Positions 7,773 through 16,554 of a stretch of DNA of 64,000 bases are shown piece by piece. The notes under the pieces were generated by a model, which saw only the letters and a program-made list of their open reading frames with translations, did no database searches and was not told the origin of the DNA. The stretch lies in NCBI RefSeq assembly GCF_044359855.1, contig NZ_CP132291.1, forward strand, positions 2,170,001-2,234,000, read 5' to 3'. This DNA is from Rummeliibacillus pycnus_A. Lineage in GTDB: Bacteria; Bacillota; Bacilli; Bacillales_A; Planococcaceae. The first letter of the stretch is position 1, and every line of letters begins with the position of its first letter. Position numbers and translations under genes: made by a program.

Positions 7773-10700
7773 TTATTCAACATTAAAGTATCTTGCATCT
7801 GGGTGCGCAAAGACGATAGCTGAAACAGATGCTTCTGGAGACATCATATAACCATCTGTCAGTTGTACCCCAATATCTTCCGGCTTAATAAGCTTGAATA
7901 ATTTCTCTTGATCTTCCAAGTTTGGACAAGCTGGGTAGCCAAATGAAAAACGTTGGCCCTGATATTTTGCTGCGAATCGATCACGCATTGTGAAATCGGT
8001 TGCGTCGGGGAAACCCCAATGATCACGCATTTCTTGATGTATACGTTCTGCAAAGCCTTCAGCAAGCTCTAATGCGGTTGCTTGAAGTGCGTGGCTTTCT
8101 AAGAATTTCCCTTGTTCTTTCAAACGAGTCGCTGCTTCACGAACACCATGTCCTGCAGTCACCTGCATGAAGCCCACATAATCCATTTCTCCACTATCCA
8201 CTGATTTTAAGAAATCTGCTAAGCATAAAAACGGCTCCTTACTTTGACGAGGGAATGTGAATCGTTCAATCTCCGTTTTTGCGTCACGAGGATCATATAT
8301 AATGACATCATCTCCATTTGATTGTGCTGGGAAGAATTGATACATTCCAGAAGGGCTCAATATGTCTGATTGCAAAAATTCTGTTACTAATTCGTATAAA
8401 TGAACAGCGCGTTCATCACCTTTTTCAAGCATTGCTTCATTATAACCTTTTAGACCTAGATGATGTCCAATTAGCGTTCGCATATTTACATAAGGTTGTA
8501 AATGAGCAACTGAATAGTCTTTGATTACATGTCTTATTAAGTCTTGTGGAACAAATACAGGGAAATCTGCTCGTACAGTTTTCACTGGCTTTGGTACAAC
8601 CGCAACCGCCGTTCTTCCAGCGCGTTTTGCTTCTTGAGCTAAACGTTTTTCTTGAGATGCTTGCAATTCATGTATTAAAATTTCTTTTTCATCACTTTGT
8701 AATCGGTTAGCCAGTTCAAGGCCTTGCATTGCATCTTTTGCATAAAGTACTGGCCCATTATATTCTACTGCAATTTTCGTGTCGGTAAATTTGCGAGATA
8801 ATGCTGCACCCCCTACTAATATTGGTGTATCAATCTGTGCTTCTTTAAAATCTTGTGCTGTAATCAACATTTGTTGTGCTGATTTTACAAGTAAACCGGA
8901 TAAACCTATGATATCTGGCTTTTCAGTACGAATAGCATCAATAAGGTCTTGTGGTGATACTTTAATTCCTAAGTCGATTACTTTATAGCCATTATTACTT
9001 AAAATAATATCAACAAGGTTTTTCCCAATATCATGTACATCACCTTTTACAGTAGCTAGCAACACCTTACCTTTCCCTGTATCATCTTCATTTTTCTCCA
9101 TAAAGTCTTCAAGGAATGACACTGCGGCCTTCATCACACCTGCAGATTGTAGAACTTCCGCAACTATTAGTTGGTTATCATTGAAAAGCTTACCGACCGT
9201 AGCCATGCCTTCCATTAAAGGCCCATTAATAATATCTAGTGGTATATCGTACTGCTCTAATGCTACTTGTAAGTCTGGAATTAGTCCCTCTTTTGTACCT
9301 TCCACAACATAATAGGCCAATCGTTCGGGGACAGTTTTTGGAATATCAGCTTCTGTCTTTTCTTTCTTTTTATCACGGTAGAAATCTGTAAAATCAGCTA
9401 ATGTCTGATCTGTTGTATTAAACAATAGATCATTTGCTTGTTTAATCTCATTTTCTGGAATAGAAGCATATCTTTCAATCTTTTCTGTATTTACAATCGC
9501 ATAATCAAGTCCTGCTAGAGTACAGTTATAAAGATAGACAGCATTTAATACTTCACGTCCTACTGGTGGTAAACCAAAAGAAACATTGCTTACACCAAGA
9601 ATCGTTAAAGATCTGGGCAATTTTTCTTTAATTAAGCGGATTCCTTCAATGGTTTCTACAGCTGAACCAATATATTGTTCGTCACCTGTTCCTACTGGGA
9701 ATACAAGTGGATCGAATATGATATCTTCTGGTGCAATCCCCCATTTATGAACAAGTAAATCATAAGAGCGCTCTGCAATTTCTAATTTTCGTTTTCGATC
9801 TACTGCCATCCCTTTTTCATCAATAGTACCAACAACAATAGATGCTCCGTATTTCTTTACGATTGGTAGAACAGCTTCAAAACGTTCTTCGCCATCTTCA
9901 AGGTTAATCGAGTTGATAATGGCTTTACCTTGTGAATATTTCAACGCTTCTTCAATAACTTTTTCATCTGTTGAGTCAATGACAAGAGGAACTTTTACTT
10001 TCTTCACTACTTCTTGCATGAAGTTTCTCATATCTTCTAACTCATTACGATCTGGGTTGGCTAGACAAATATCAATAACATGCGCGCCATTCTTTACTTG
10101 TGCACGTGCTATTTCTGAAGCTTCTTCATATTTCCCTTCAACTATTAGACGTTTAAATTTGCGTGAACCAATAACATTCGTCCGTTCTCCGACAAATAGT
10201 GGTCGCATGGAATCATCATAAACTAATGGGTCAATACCAGAAACCACATGACCATGCTCGTGATCTGGCTTTTGACGTGGTTTACAATCCTTCACCACTT
10301 CACGTATTGCTCGAATATGATCAGGAGTTGTGCCACAACATCCTCCTACAAAGTTTAGCCATCCTTTATCCGCAAAACCGGCAAGCTTTTTAGATAATGA
10401 TTCGGGTGATTCGTGATAATGCCCTTCTTCATCCGGTAATCCTGCATTTGGATAACAACTAATATAACTTGTAGCAATTTCTGATAATGAACGTAAGTGG
10501 TCTGTCATAAATTCAGGACCTGTTGCACAGTTCAAACCTACCGATAGAGGTTTAATATGCTCAATGGAAATATAGAAAGCTTCAATACCTTGACCAGCAA
10601 GTGTTGTTCCCATCGGTTCAATTGTTCCAGAAATCATGACTGGTATTGTTTTATGCAACTCATCGAAAGCTTGTTTAATACCGAGCGTGCCTGCTTTGAC

Positions 10701-11207
10701 ATTTAACATATCTTGGCTCGTTTCCAGTAATAAAACATCCGCGCCGCCTTCAATTAATCCTTTCGCCTGTACGTAGAAATCACGTTTTAATTCATCAAAG
10801 GTAATTCCACCAGTAACAGATAAAGTTTTTGTAGTTGGTCCGATTGCTCCTGCAACAAAACGCGGCCACTCAGGTGTAGAATATTCACTTGCAACTTTTT
10901 TTGCAATTTCAACAGCTTTTTTATTTATTTCCTCTGCGCTACTCCCAAGATTATATTCATTTAAAACAATAGGTGTACCGCCAAATGAATTCGTACTAAT
11001 GACATCTGAACCTGCTTCGAGGTACGCACGGTGAATAGCTTCAACAACATCCGGACGTGTAACATTCAAATACTCATTACATCCCTCATACTCTTCTCCA
11101 CCAAAATCATCTGCAGTCAAATTTGCATTTTGTAACATTGTCCCCATGGCACCATCTAGCACTAATATATGATTTTCAAGTCGTTCTTCAATGAGATGCT
11201 TTGGCAT
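7773..11207 (-). CDS. metH: Cobalamin-dependent methionine synthase
   Basis: Transfers the methyl group of 5-methyltetrahydrofolate to homocysteine through a cobalamin cofactor. 1144 aa with the standard modules: homocysteine-binding barrel (1-305; LDGAMGTMLQ and zinc cysteines in GLNCATG and GGCCGTTP); pterin-binding barrel (about 340-600; FVGERTNVIGSRKF); cap and B12-binding Rossmann domain (about 630-870; DVHDIGKNLV with the cobalt-ligand His725); and the SAM-dependent reactivation domain (about 900-1144; QVTAGHGVREAA, FSFGYPACPNLEDQ). The start overlaps the upstream methyltransferase/reductase gene by 20 nt, so both are under the S-box riboswitch at 13162-13316. Confidence 0.96.
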   Translation of the reverse strand: MPKHLIEERLENHILVLDGAMGTMLQNANLTADDFGGEEYEGCNEYLNVTRPDVVEAIHRAYLEAGSDVISTNSFGGTPIVLNEYNLGSSAEEINKKAVEIAKKVASEYSTPEWPRFVAGAIGPTTKTLSVTGGITFDELKRDFYVQAKGLIEGGADVLLLETSQDMLNVKAGTLGIKQAFDELHKTIPVMISGTIEPMGTTLAGQGIEAFYISIEHIKPLSVGLNCATGPEFMTDHLRSLSEIATSYISCYPNAGLPDEEGHYHESPESLSKKLAGFADKGWLNFVGGCCGTTPDHIRAIREVVKDCKPRQKPDHEHGHVVSGIDPLVYDDSMRPLFVGERTNVIGSRKFKRLIVEGKYEEASEIARAQVKNGAHVIDICLANPDRNELEDMRNFMQEVVKKVKVPLVIDSTDEKVIEEALKYSQGKAIINSINLEDGEERFEAVLPIVKKYGASIVVGTIDEKGMAVDRKRKLEIAERSYDLLVHKWGIAPEDIIFDPLVFPVGTGDEQYIGSAVETIEGIRLIKEKLPRSLTILGVSNVSFGLPPVGREVLNAVYLYNCTLAGLDYAIVNTEKIERYASIPENEIKQANDLLFNTTDQTLADFTDFYRDKKKEKTEADIPKTVPERLAYYVVEGTKEGLIPDLQVALEQYDIPLDIINGPLMEGMATVGKLFNDNQLIVAEVLQSAGVMKAAVSFLEDFMEKNEDDTGKGKVLLATVKGDVHDIGKNLVDIILSNNGYKVIDLGIKVSPQDLIDAIRTEKPDIIGLSGLLVKSAQQMLITAQDFKEAQIDTPILVGGAALSRKFTDTKIAVEYNGPVLYAKDAMQGLELANRLQSDEKEILIHELQASQEKRLAQEAKRAGRTAVAVVPKPVKTVRADFPVFVPQDLIRHVIKDYSVAHLQPYVNMRTLIGHHLGLKGYNEAMLEKGDERAVHLYELVTEFLQSDILSPSGMYQFFPAQSNGDDVIIYDPRDAKTEIERFTFPRQSKEPFLCLADFLKSVDSGEMDYVGFMQVTAGHGVREAATRLKEQGKFLESHALQATALELAEGFAERIHQEMRDHWGFPDATDFTMRDRFAAKYQGQRFSFGYPACPNLEDQEKLFKLIKPEDIGVQLTDGYMMSPEASVSAIVFAHPDARYFNVE

Positions 11208-13047
11208 AGTTGGTTTCTTCCTCTCTCTTGTGGTCTAATTCACGAATATACTCGATCAATTCAATCGACATATCATAACGCATAAATGGCGTGATTAAGT
11301 AAATACCATTGAACAATTCAGCAGCTGTAGCGATTAACTCTTTCGCAATAGTTAGCCCTTCTGCTTTTGCGGACTCTTTATCTTCGCCTGTCGCTCGCAT
11401 ACGTTCTAATACATCTTCTGAAAGCTTGATACCCGGTACTTCATGATGCAAAAATTCAGAATTACGCAAGCTAGTTAGTGGCATAATGCCGATGAAAATA
11501 GGTGTTTCTAAATGTTTCGTTGCTTCATAAACTTCGATAATTTTTTCCTTACTATAAACTGGCTGTGTGATAAAGTAGTCTGCTCCAGCTTCTATTTTTT
11601 TCTCTAAACGACCTACAGCACGTTCTACTACTCGTACATTCGGATTGAATGCGGCTGCTACGGAGAAGTTAGCCTTTTTTCGTAGGTGCTTTCCTGAGAA
11701 AGATATACCTTCGTTTAATTTTTTTATTAGTTGTAGAAGTTCAAGGCTTGAAACATCATAGACACTTGTTGCACCTGGAAAATCCCCTACTTTTGTTGGA
11801 TCACCCGTGACAGCTAAAATATCGTGGATACCCAGCGCGCTTAAGCCCATCAAATGCGATTGTAAACCAATTAAATTCCGATCACGGCAAGTAATGTGAG
11901 CAAGTGTTCGAACATGATGATCTAACTTTAAAATGGATCCCATCGCCATATTACTTATACGCGGTGAAGCAAGTGAGTTATCCGCCATTGTAACTGCATC
12001 AGCGCCGGCTTCATATAGAACTTTTGAGCCTTCTATAAATTTCTCAATTTCTAGATGTCTTGGAGTATCTAGCTCTACAATAATAGAGCGCTCTTTTTTT
12101 GCCTTTTCATGAAGGGGTTCATAGCTGTCCTTTGCTGCCTCTTTAATCTTGATAACTTCTTTATGTTTGACCACTTTATGCTGAATTGGTGGTAAATCCG
12201 CTAAGCGTTTTTTCACAGCTTCGATGTGCTTTGGTGTCGTGCCACAACAACCACCGATTAATCGAACTCCTTGATCTCGCAATAGGACAGCTGAACGGCC
12301 AAAGTAGTCTGCTTCTGATTCATAAAAAATTTTTCCATCCTCAACATCTAGTAAACTAGCGTTTGGGTATGCAGAAAGGAATGCCTTTGTTGGGAGTTCA
12401 ACATCTTCAAAAGCTTGGATTGTGTGGTGAGGACCTAGCCGGCAATTGACACCAACGATATCTGCACCAATCGTTTCTAATTGATGAAGGGCATCATTTA
12501 ATAGCAAGCCATTTTGTAAAATACCCGGTTCATGCATTGATACTTGAGAAATAATCGGTATATCCGTTATTTTACGTAAATGCTTCACAGCTGCAGTTAA
12601 TTCTTCAAAGTCATAATAGGTCTCTAGAAGCAGACCGTCTGGATTACCAGCTAGCAAATATCCTGCCTGCTGATCCAATGACTGAATGATTTCTTCTAAT
12701 GTCGCATCACTTTTACGTACACCGCGAATGCCTCCAATAGTTCCTAGTACAAACTGTCCCTCTTTTGAAGCAACTTTTTTAGCAATTTGAATGGCACTTT
12801 CGTTTAATACCTTTACCGAATTTTCTAAACCATATCGTTCAAGCTTGATGGCATTCGCCGTATAAGTATTTGTTTGAATAATATCTGCCCCAGCATCAAT
12901 GTATTGTTGATGTATATTTTCGATAACTTCAGGCTTTTTGACATTTAACTCCTCATAGCAATAATCAATCCCATACGAATATAATAATGTCCCCATTGCA
13001 CCATCAGCTGTTAACACTTGTGATTTAAGTTTCTCTAAAAATCCCAT
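11188..13047 (-). CDS. Bifunctional homocysteine S-methyltransferase / 5,10-methylenetetrahydrofolate reductase (YitJ-like)
   Basis: Two-domain protein of about 619 aa. Residues 1-290 form a homocysteine methyltransferase barrel (LTADGAMGTLL, NCRLGPH and zinc motif LIGGCCGTTPKH). Residues about 330-600 form a MetF-like methylenetetrahydrofolate reductase (VELDTPRH, HITCRDRN, LAVTGDP, GADYFITQPVYS). This supplies the 5-methyl-THF used by the overlapping metH. The frame opens at 13056, where the Shine-Dalgarno directly abuts the ATG. The ATG at 13047 has AAAGG at normal distance and is preferred. Expression is controlled by the S-box leader upstream. Confidence 0.93.
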   Translation of the reverse strand: MGFLEKLKSQVLTADGAMGTLLYSYGIDYCYEELNVKKPEVIENIHQQYIDAGADIIQTNTYTANAIKLERYGLENSVKVLNESAIQIAKKVASKEGQFVLGTIGGIRGVRKSDATLEEIIQSLDQQAGYLLAGNPDGLLLETYYDFEELTAAVKHLRKITDIPIISQVSMHEPGILQNGLLLNDALHQLETIGADIVGVNCRLGPHHTIQAFEDVELPTKAFLSAYPNASLLDVEDGKIFYESEADYFGRSAVLLRDQGVRLIGGCCGTTPKHIEAVKKRLADLPPIQHKVVKHKEVIKIKEAAKDSYEPLHEKAKKERSIIVELDTPRHLEIEKFIEGSKVLYEAGADAVTMADNSLASPRISNMAMGSILKLDHHVRTLAHITCRDRNLIGLQSHLMGLSALGIHDILAVTGDPTKVGDFPGATSVYDVSSLELLQLIKKLNEGISFSGKHLRKKANFSVAAAFNPNVRVVERAVGRLEKKIEAGADYFITQPVYSKEKIIEVYEATKHLETPIFIGIMPLTSLRNSEFLHHEVPGIKLSEDVLERMRATGEDKESAKAEGLTIAKELIATAAELFNGIYLITPFMRYDMSIELIEYIRELDHKREEETNYAKASH

Positions 13048-13073
13048 ACAGTCCATCCTTTCTGTTTCTAAGT

Positions 13074-13119
13074 AGCACAGCGGACGCTTTCCCGCTGGAA
13101 TCGCCGCCTTTCGTTCATG
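13074..13119. repeat. Short GC-rich dispersed-repeat fragment
   Basis: GGACGCTTTCCCGCTGGAA followed by TCGCCGCCTTTCGTTC resembles the two ends of the GC-rich core in the MITE-like copies and in the repeat at 50473-50585. It lies in the leader between the S-box terminator and the start of the methyltransferase/reductase gene. Confidence 0.5.
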
Positions 13120-13161
13120 TAAGATGCATTAAAAAAATAAAAATAGCCTATAACATAGCCA

Positions 13162-13316
13162 AATAAAAAAACCTTCTTACAAAAAAATAAGAAGGTTTTC
13201 GGTTCATGATATATGCTCCTTCTTATCTACAGGATTACTCCTCTGGAATTAGCACCTGACCATTTGGCTGGTTGCTGAAGCGTCATCGGGCCAGTCCCTC
13301 GACTTCTCTTGATAAG
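13162..13316 (-). ncRNA. SAM-I (S-box) riboswitch with terminator
   Basis: On the minus strand the aptamer (13316 down to 13222) opens CTTATCAAGAG and contains AGGGACTGGCCCGATGA, CAGCAACC and GGTGCTAATTCC. It closes with GATAAG, which pairs with CTTATC. These are the conserved S-box elements. Downstream is a terminator hairpin AACCTTCTTA / TAAGAAGGTT with T7 (13162-13199). SAM binding should terminate transcription ahead of the methyltransferase/MTHFR-metH operon. Confidence 0.95.
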
Positions 13317-13349
13317 AATCACTATTAAATTGTTAGAATAATTAAAAGA

Positions 13350-13378
13350 ATCATACTCCTTTACGGAGTTTGCGTCAA
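13350..13378 (-). promoter_or_regulatory. Sigma-A promoter of the S-box operon
   Basis: Minus strand TTGACG (13373-13378), 17-nt spacer, TATGAT (13350-13355), placing transcription start about 25 nt before the aptamer. Confidence 0.8.
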
Positions 13379-13426
13379 GGCAATTTTAAAAAATAGTTTG
13401 AAAACTTTTTCAATAAACTCTTATAA

Positions 13427-13462
13427 TAAAAAAAACGAAATTCATATGAATTTCGTTTTTTT
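13427..13462 (-). terminator. Terminator downstream of sortase gene
   Basis: Palindrome ACGAAATTCATATGAATTTCGT flanked by A and T runs. It ends the sortase transcript before the S-box promoter. Confidence 0.75.
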
Positions 13463-13556
13463 ATTGTTAGGCGCTTGCGGAAAGCGAGGCCACTTTCACG
13501 TTTATCAACAGTGTAATTTAACTTAACATAGGCTATTGTTAAAATAAGTCCTAAAA

Positions 13557-14219
13557 TTATTTACTTATCTTAAAATAGTTTTTGTTGTCTGAATAGGCGA
13601 GTTTTTTAACGAACTTCCCACGAACAATCATGCGTTTCTCACCATTATAGTTGCAAGTTACAAGTGTGATTAGCTTTTCATCTGCTTGGTCTTGAATTAC
13701 TTCAACTTGTGTTGGCTTAACGATAAACATGTCTAAAATTTTATATTCATATATATTTTTGAAATCCGTTATATATATTTTCATACCTTTTTTTGCTCTT
13801 GTTAATGGGCTAAACAATGTTTTATCGTTGTTCATATTATGTCCTGCTAAAGCGTAGTTACCCTGCCCCATCGTTTGGTCTGCTTTCATCGTTCCTGCAC
13901 CGATTGTTAAGTTTACATTTGAAATACCATAGACAATCGGAAGTTGCATAGTAACATCTGGTACACTTATTGCACCAATTGCATGGACATCTTTCTTTTT
14001 GGTTTGTGCATTGATCACATCTTGTAAACTAATATTCTTCACTTCTTTAAAATCGAAAGTTGTATCAGTGGCTGCTTTGGCTTTTTCAATATTAGGCTTT
14101 TGAATGGTTTCCTCAGACATATTGGCAACAAGATAGCCCATTATCGGTTTCTGAAAAATTAATACGAGTCCAGTAAATAGAAATAAGATACCTAGTACTA
14201 GACTTAATTTTCTCATCAT
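13557..14219 (-). CDS. Sortase (class A-like cysteine transpeptidase)
   Basis: Membrane-anchored transpeptidase that attaches surface proteins to peptidoglycan. An N-terminal membrane anchor (LSLVLGILFLFTGLVLIF) precedes the catalytic barrel. Catalytic His127 is in ALAGHNM, Cys189 in TLVTCNY and Arg196 in EKRMIVRG. The NYALAGH...LFSPL arrangement is typical of housekeeping class A sortases; class D cannot be excluded. The frame opens at 14255, but the ATG at 14219 has AGAGG 8 nt upstream and directly precedes the signal anchor. No LPXTG substrate gene is adjacent, in keeping with a general role. Confidence 0.88.
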   Translation of the reverse strand: MMRKLSLVLGILFLFTGLVLIFQKPIMGYLVANMSEETIQKPNIEKAKAATDTTFDFKEVKNISLQDVINAQTKKKDVHAIGAISVPDVTMQLPIVYGISNVNLTIGAGTMKADQTMGQGNYALAGHNMNNDKTLFSPLTRAKKGMKIYITDFKNIYEYKILDMFIVKPTQVEVIQDQADEKLITLVTCNYNGEKRMIVRGKFVKKLAYSDNKNYFKISK

Positions 14220-14288
14220 CTTATTAACCTCTTTCATATTCTCTTGTCTTCTCATCTTACATAGCTACAACTGTTTTGACAAATTTAA

Positions 14289-14319
14289 AACCAAGAGAAG
14301 CCGATTCCCCCTCTTGGTT
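14289..14319 (-). terminator. Terminator after the 14.3-kb gene remnant
   Basis: AACCAAGAG / CTCTTGGTT stem on the minus strand, overlapping the stop codon of the degraded frame at 14318-14481. Confidence 0.7.
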
Positions 14320-14481
14320 ATTTAGATTTTTCATTACTATTTAATGTATTACTTTCATAGATTTCTTCAAATAGGCGAATTAAACTGATATTATAGGCTT
14401 TATCTGTCATTCGCTTTATATCAAATACAAAACCATTTCTATTTTTTTCTCTTCAAGAACATCTGCTAAAAATTGCTTAGA
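14318..14481 (-). pseudogene. Frameshifted gene remnant next to MITE copy C
   Basis: Read on the minus strand from the edge of MITE C, one frame gives DSSKQFLADVLEEKK. After a run of seven A the next frame gives NRNGFVFDIKRMTDKAYNIS and then LIRLFEEIYESNTLNSNEKSK before a stop inside the terminator. Coding-like composition, a one-base shift in a poly-A tract and the terminator suggest the 3' end of a lost gene whose 5' part is gone. I do not recognise the family. Confidence 0.5.
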
Positions 14482-14871
14482 TGAATCAATCTCATAAATC
14501 CATATCCTGCTTTTAAATACGAACATTTCAACATATTTACTTTTCCAAATTCAGATTTTCCTGTTCCGCTACAGACGGCGCTTTCCACGGGCTTGGCTGC
14601 AATCTCCTCGGGCCAACACGATGTTGGTCACGAAGCCGTTGCCACAGGACGTGGCGTTCCTAGGCTTTGTTCATTAAAATCGTTCCTGCGGGGCTTTCAG
14701 CTCAAGCTTTTCCCGTAGGACTCTGAATGCACTTCACTGAATTACCCTCGCACGAAGGAAATGCGAATGCATTTTCGAGGACTCGCCGTCTTTCGCTCCA
14801 CAATAAGCAAAATTGGTTATCATTAGATGTTTGGATAAATCATATGAATTCTGCATTATGGAATTGATTCA
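14482..14871. repeat. MITE-like repeat, copy C (complete, 390 bp)
   Basis: Left end TGAATCAATCTCATAAAT (14482-14499), right end ATTATGGAATTGATTCA (14855-14871). It contains all core blocks found in A and B: GACGGCGCTTTCCACGGGC, CCAACACGATGTTGG, GCGGGGCTTTCAGCTCAAGC, GGAAATGCGAATGCATTTTC and CTCGCCGTCTTTCGCTCCAC. A flanking GA dinucleotide is present on both sides, possibly a 2-bp target duplication. It has no reading frame and lies between a gene remnant and hemY. Confidence 0.8.
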
Positions 14872-14901
14872 GATTGATCAAGTATTAATAATTCAACACT
14901 A

Positions 14902-16287
14902 TTATAATTGCTTTATAATTTTCTCTGCTGTATCTTGACCATTTTGAATACAGTTACCAATACCAACGCCATAGTATGAGCAACCTGCTAAAATAAGATT
15001 TGGATACTTTTCCTCTAGTTGTTGATTTAGAGATTTTACTATATCAGCATGTCCCATGCCATAGACCGGCATCAAGTCATTCCATTTGGTTATATTAACA
15101 GTAGCTGGTTCCCCTTCCACATTCAATGATTTTTTTATATCATCTAATGCGATTGCTGTTAACTCTTCTTCGCTTAGTTTCTGTAACTTATTAAACAATG
15201 GATTTGTATTCTTATAGAACATGCGCACCAGTAAGTTGCCCGATTTAGATGTATGTTTCCATTTCCGACTGGTCCATGTGCAAGCATTACATATCACATC
15301 ACTATTTTCAGAAACAATATAGCCAGTGCCATCTGCTGGTAAGTTATCATCAGGTATATTAAATCCTACATAGATGGTAATAATAGATGCGTTATGAATT
15401 GTATTTAGTTCTTTTTCGACTGCTTCGTCTTCTAAAATGTTACTCGTCACAGCATGAGGAGTTGATAGCACAACAAAATCAGCTGTAATATCTTCATGGT
15501 TATCAAATGAACAAATGAAATGATCGCCTTGCTTTGCTACATTTGTTGTTGCTACACCTTTAATAATCTCTACATCTGTCAATGTTTCTTCTAAACGGTC
15601 AATTAGTTGTGATAAGCCATTTCTAAAAGAAATGAATTTTTTATCTGCTGACTTTTGGAATTGCTTTCGATTGGCTCCGAAACCTTTAATAATACTGCCA
15701 TATTGTTCTTTATAATCAAGTAAATATGGTAATGTAGACGCCATCGTTAATTTGTATAGATCACCTGAATAAACACCTGATAGTACAGGAGCAATTTGTT
15801 TTTCAACTAACTCTTTGCCTAAGAAATATTCAAGAAAATCACCTATCGAACTTTCTTTAGTAAAGTGGTCATTTGGTAAGTCTAAATCTTTTAATGCTTC
15901 TTGTTTTCCTTGCGATGATACAAGTGTACTGCTATTTAGTGATTCTATACTTGTTGGAATACCAAATACGCTATCTACTGGAATCGCATGCAACGTATTA
16001 TTTGTATATATATAAGAAATACCTGTTCCATTGTAAACTAGGTCATCTTCTAGGCCTAATTCTTGAACGAGTGGCATAACACTTTTATGTCGTGCCACAA
16101 TCGAATCAGCACCTGTTTCCAGAGTAAATCCGCTATCGTATGCTGAGTGGATTTTACCACCGAGAAATTCATTTTTTTCAACTAGTACAAGTTGTATATC
16201 TAAATTTTTTTCATTTTTTTGTTTTTGTAAATAGTGCATGGTGCAAAGACCTGTAATGCCTCCACCAATCACAACAACTGTTTTCAA
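14902..16287 (-). CDS. hemY: Protoporphyrinogen/coproporphyrinogen III oxidase
   Basis: FAD enzyme of heme synthesis; in Firmicutes it oxidises coproporphyrinogen III to coproporphyrin III (HemY/CgoX). The N-terminal dinucleotide fold TVVVIGGGITGLCTMHYL and the next acidic strand VLVEKNEFLGGKIHS are typical. So are ETGADSIVARH, SGVYSGDLYKLTMASTLPYL and the C-terminal LAGCSYYGVGIGNCIQNG. The frame opens at an ATG (16296) lying directly against the GGAG. The TTG at 16287 has the same AAGGAG 9 nt upstream and gives MKTVVVIGGG (461 aa), so it is used. hemE/hemH are not adjacent. Confidence 0.92.
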   Translation of the reverse strand: MKTVVVIGGGITGLCTMHYLQKQKNEKNLDIQLVLVEKNEFLGGKIHSAYDSGFTLETGADSIVARHKSVMPLVQELGLEDDLVYNGTGISYIYTNNTLHAIPVDSVFGIPTSIESLNSSTLVSSQGKQEALKDLDLPNDHFTKESSIGDFLEYFLGKELVEKQIAPVLSGVYSGDLYKLTMASTLPYLLDYKEQYGSIIKGFGANRKQFQKSADKKFISFRNGLSQLIDRLEETLTDVEIIKGVATTNVAKQGDHFICSFDNHEDITADFVVLSTPHAVTSNILEDEAVEKELNTIHNASIITIYVGFNIPDDNLPADGTGYIVSENSDVICNACTWTSRKWKHTSKSGNLLVRMFYKNTNPLFNKLQKLSEEELTAIALDDIKKSLNVEGEPATVNITKWNDLMPVYGMGHADIVKSLNQQLEEKYPNLILAGCSYYGVGIGNCIQNGQDTAEKIIKQL

Positions 16288-16554
16288 GTTGCTCATCTCC
16301 TTCTTTATTACGAACTATATAGGTTTTTGTCATGTTCTAGTATAAACTTTCAAAGAAATGGATGTCATGATTTTGGTCACATCTGTTATTAGAATCCACG
16401 CAATTTATTTAATATAGTAACAACTTCGTCAAATTTACTGTATTCCCCTTAAAAAGGAGCTATTATTTGTAGAAATTATTTTGATATCTTATTATTTTTC
16501 TTATATAAAGGTAAAACATTCTATTTTACTCTAATTGATGGTGAGGATGATGTT

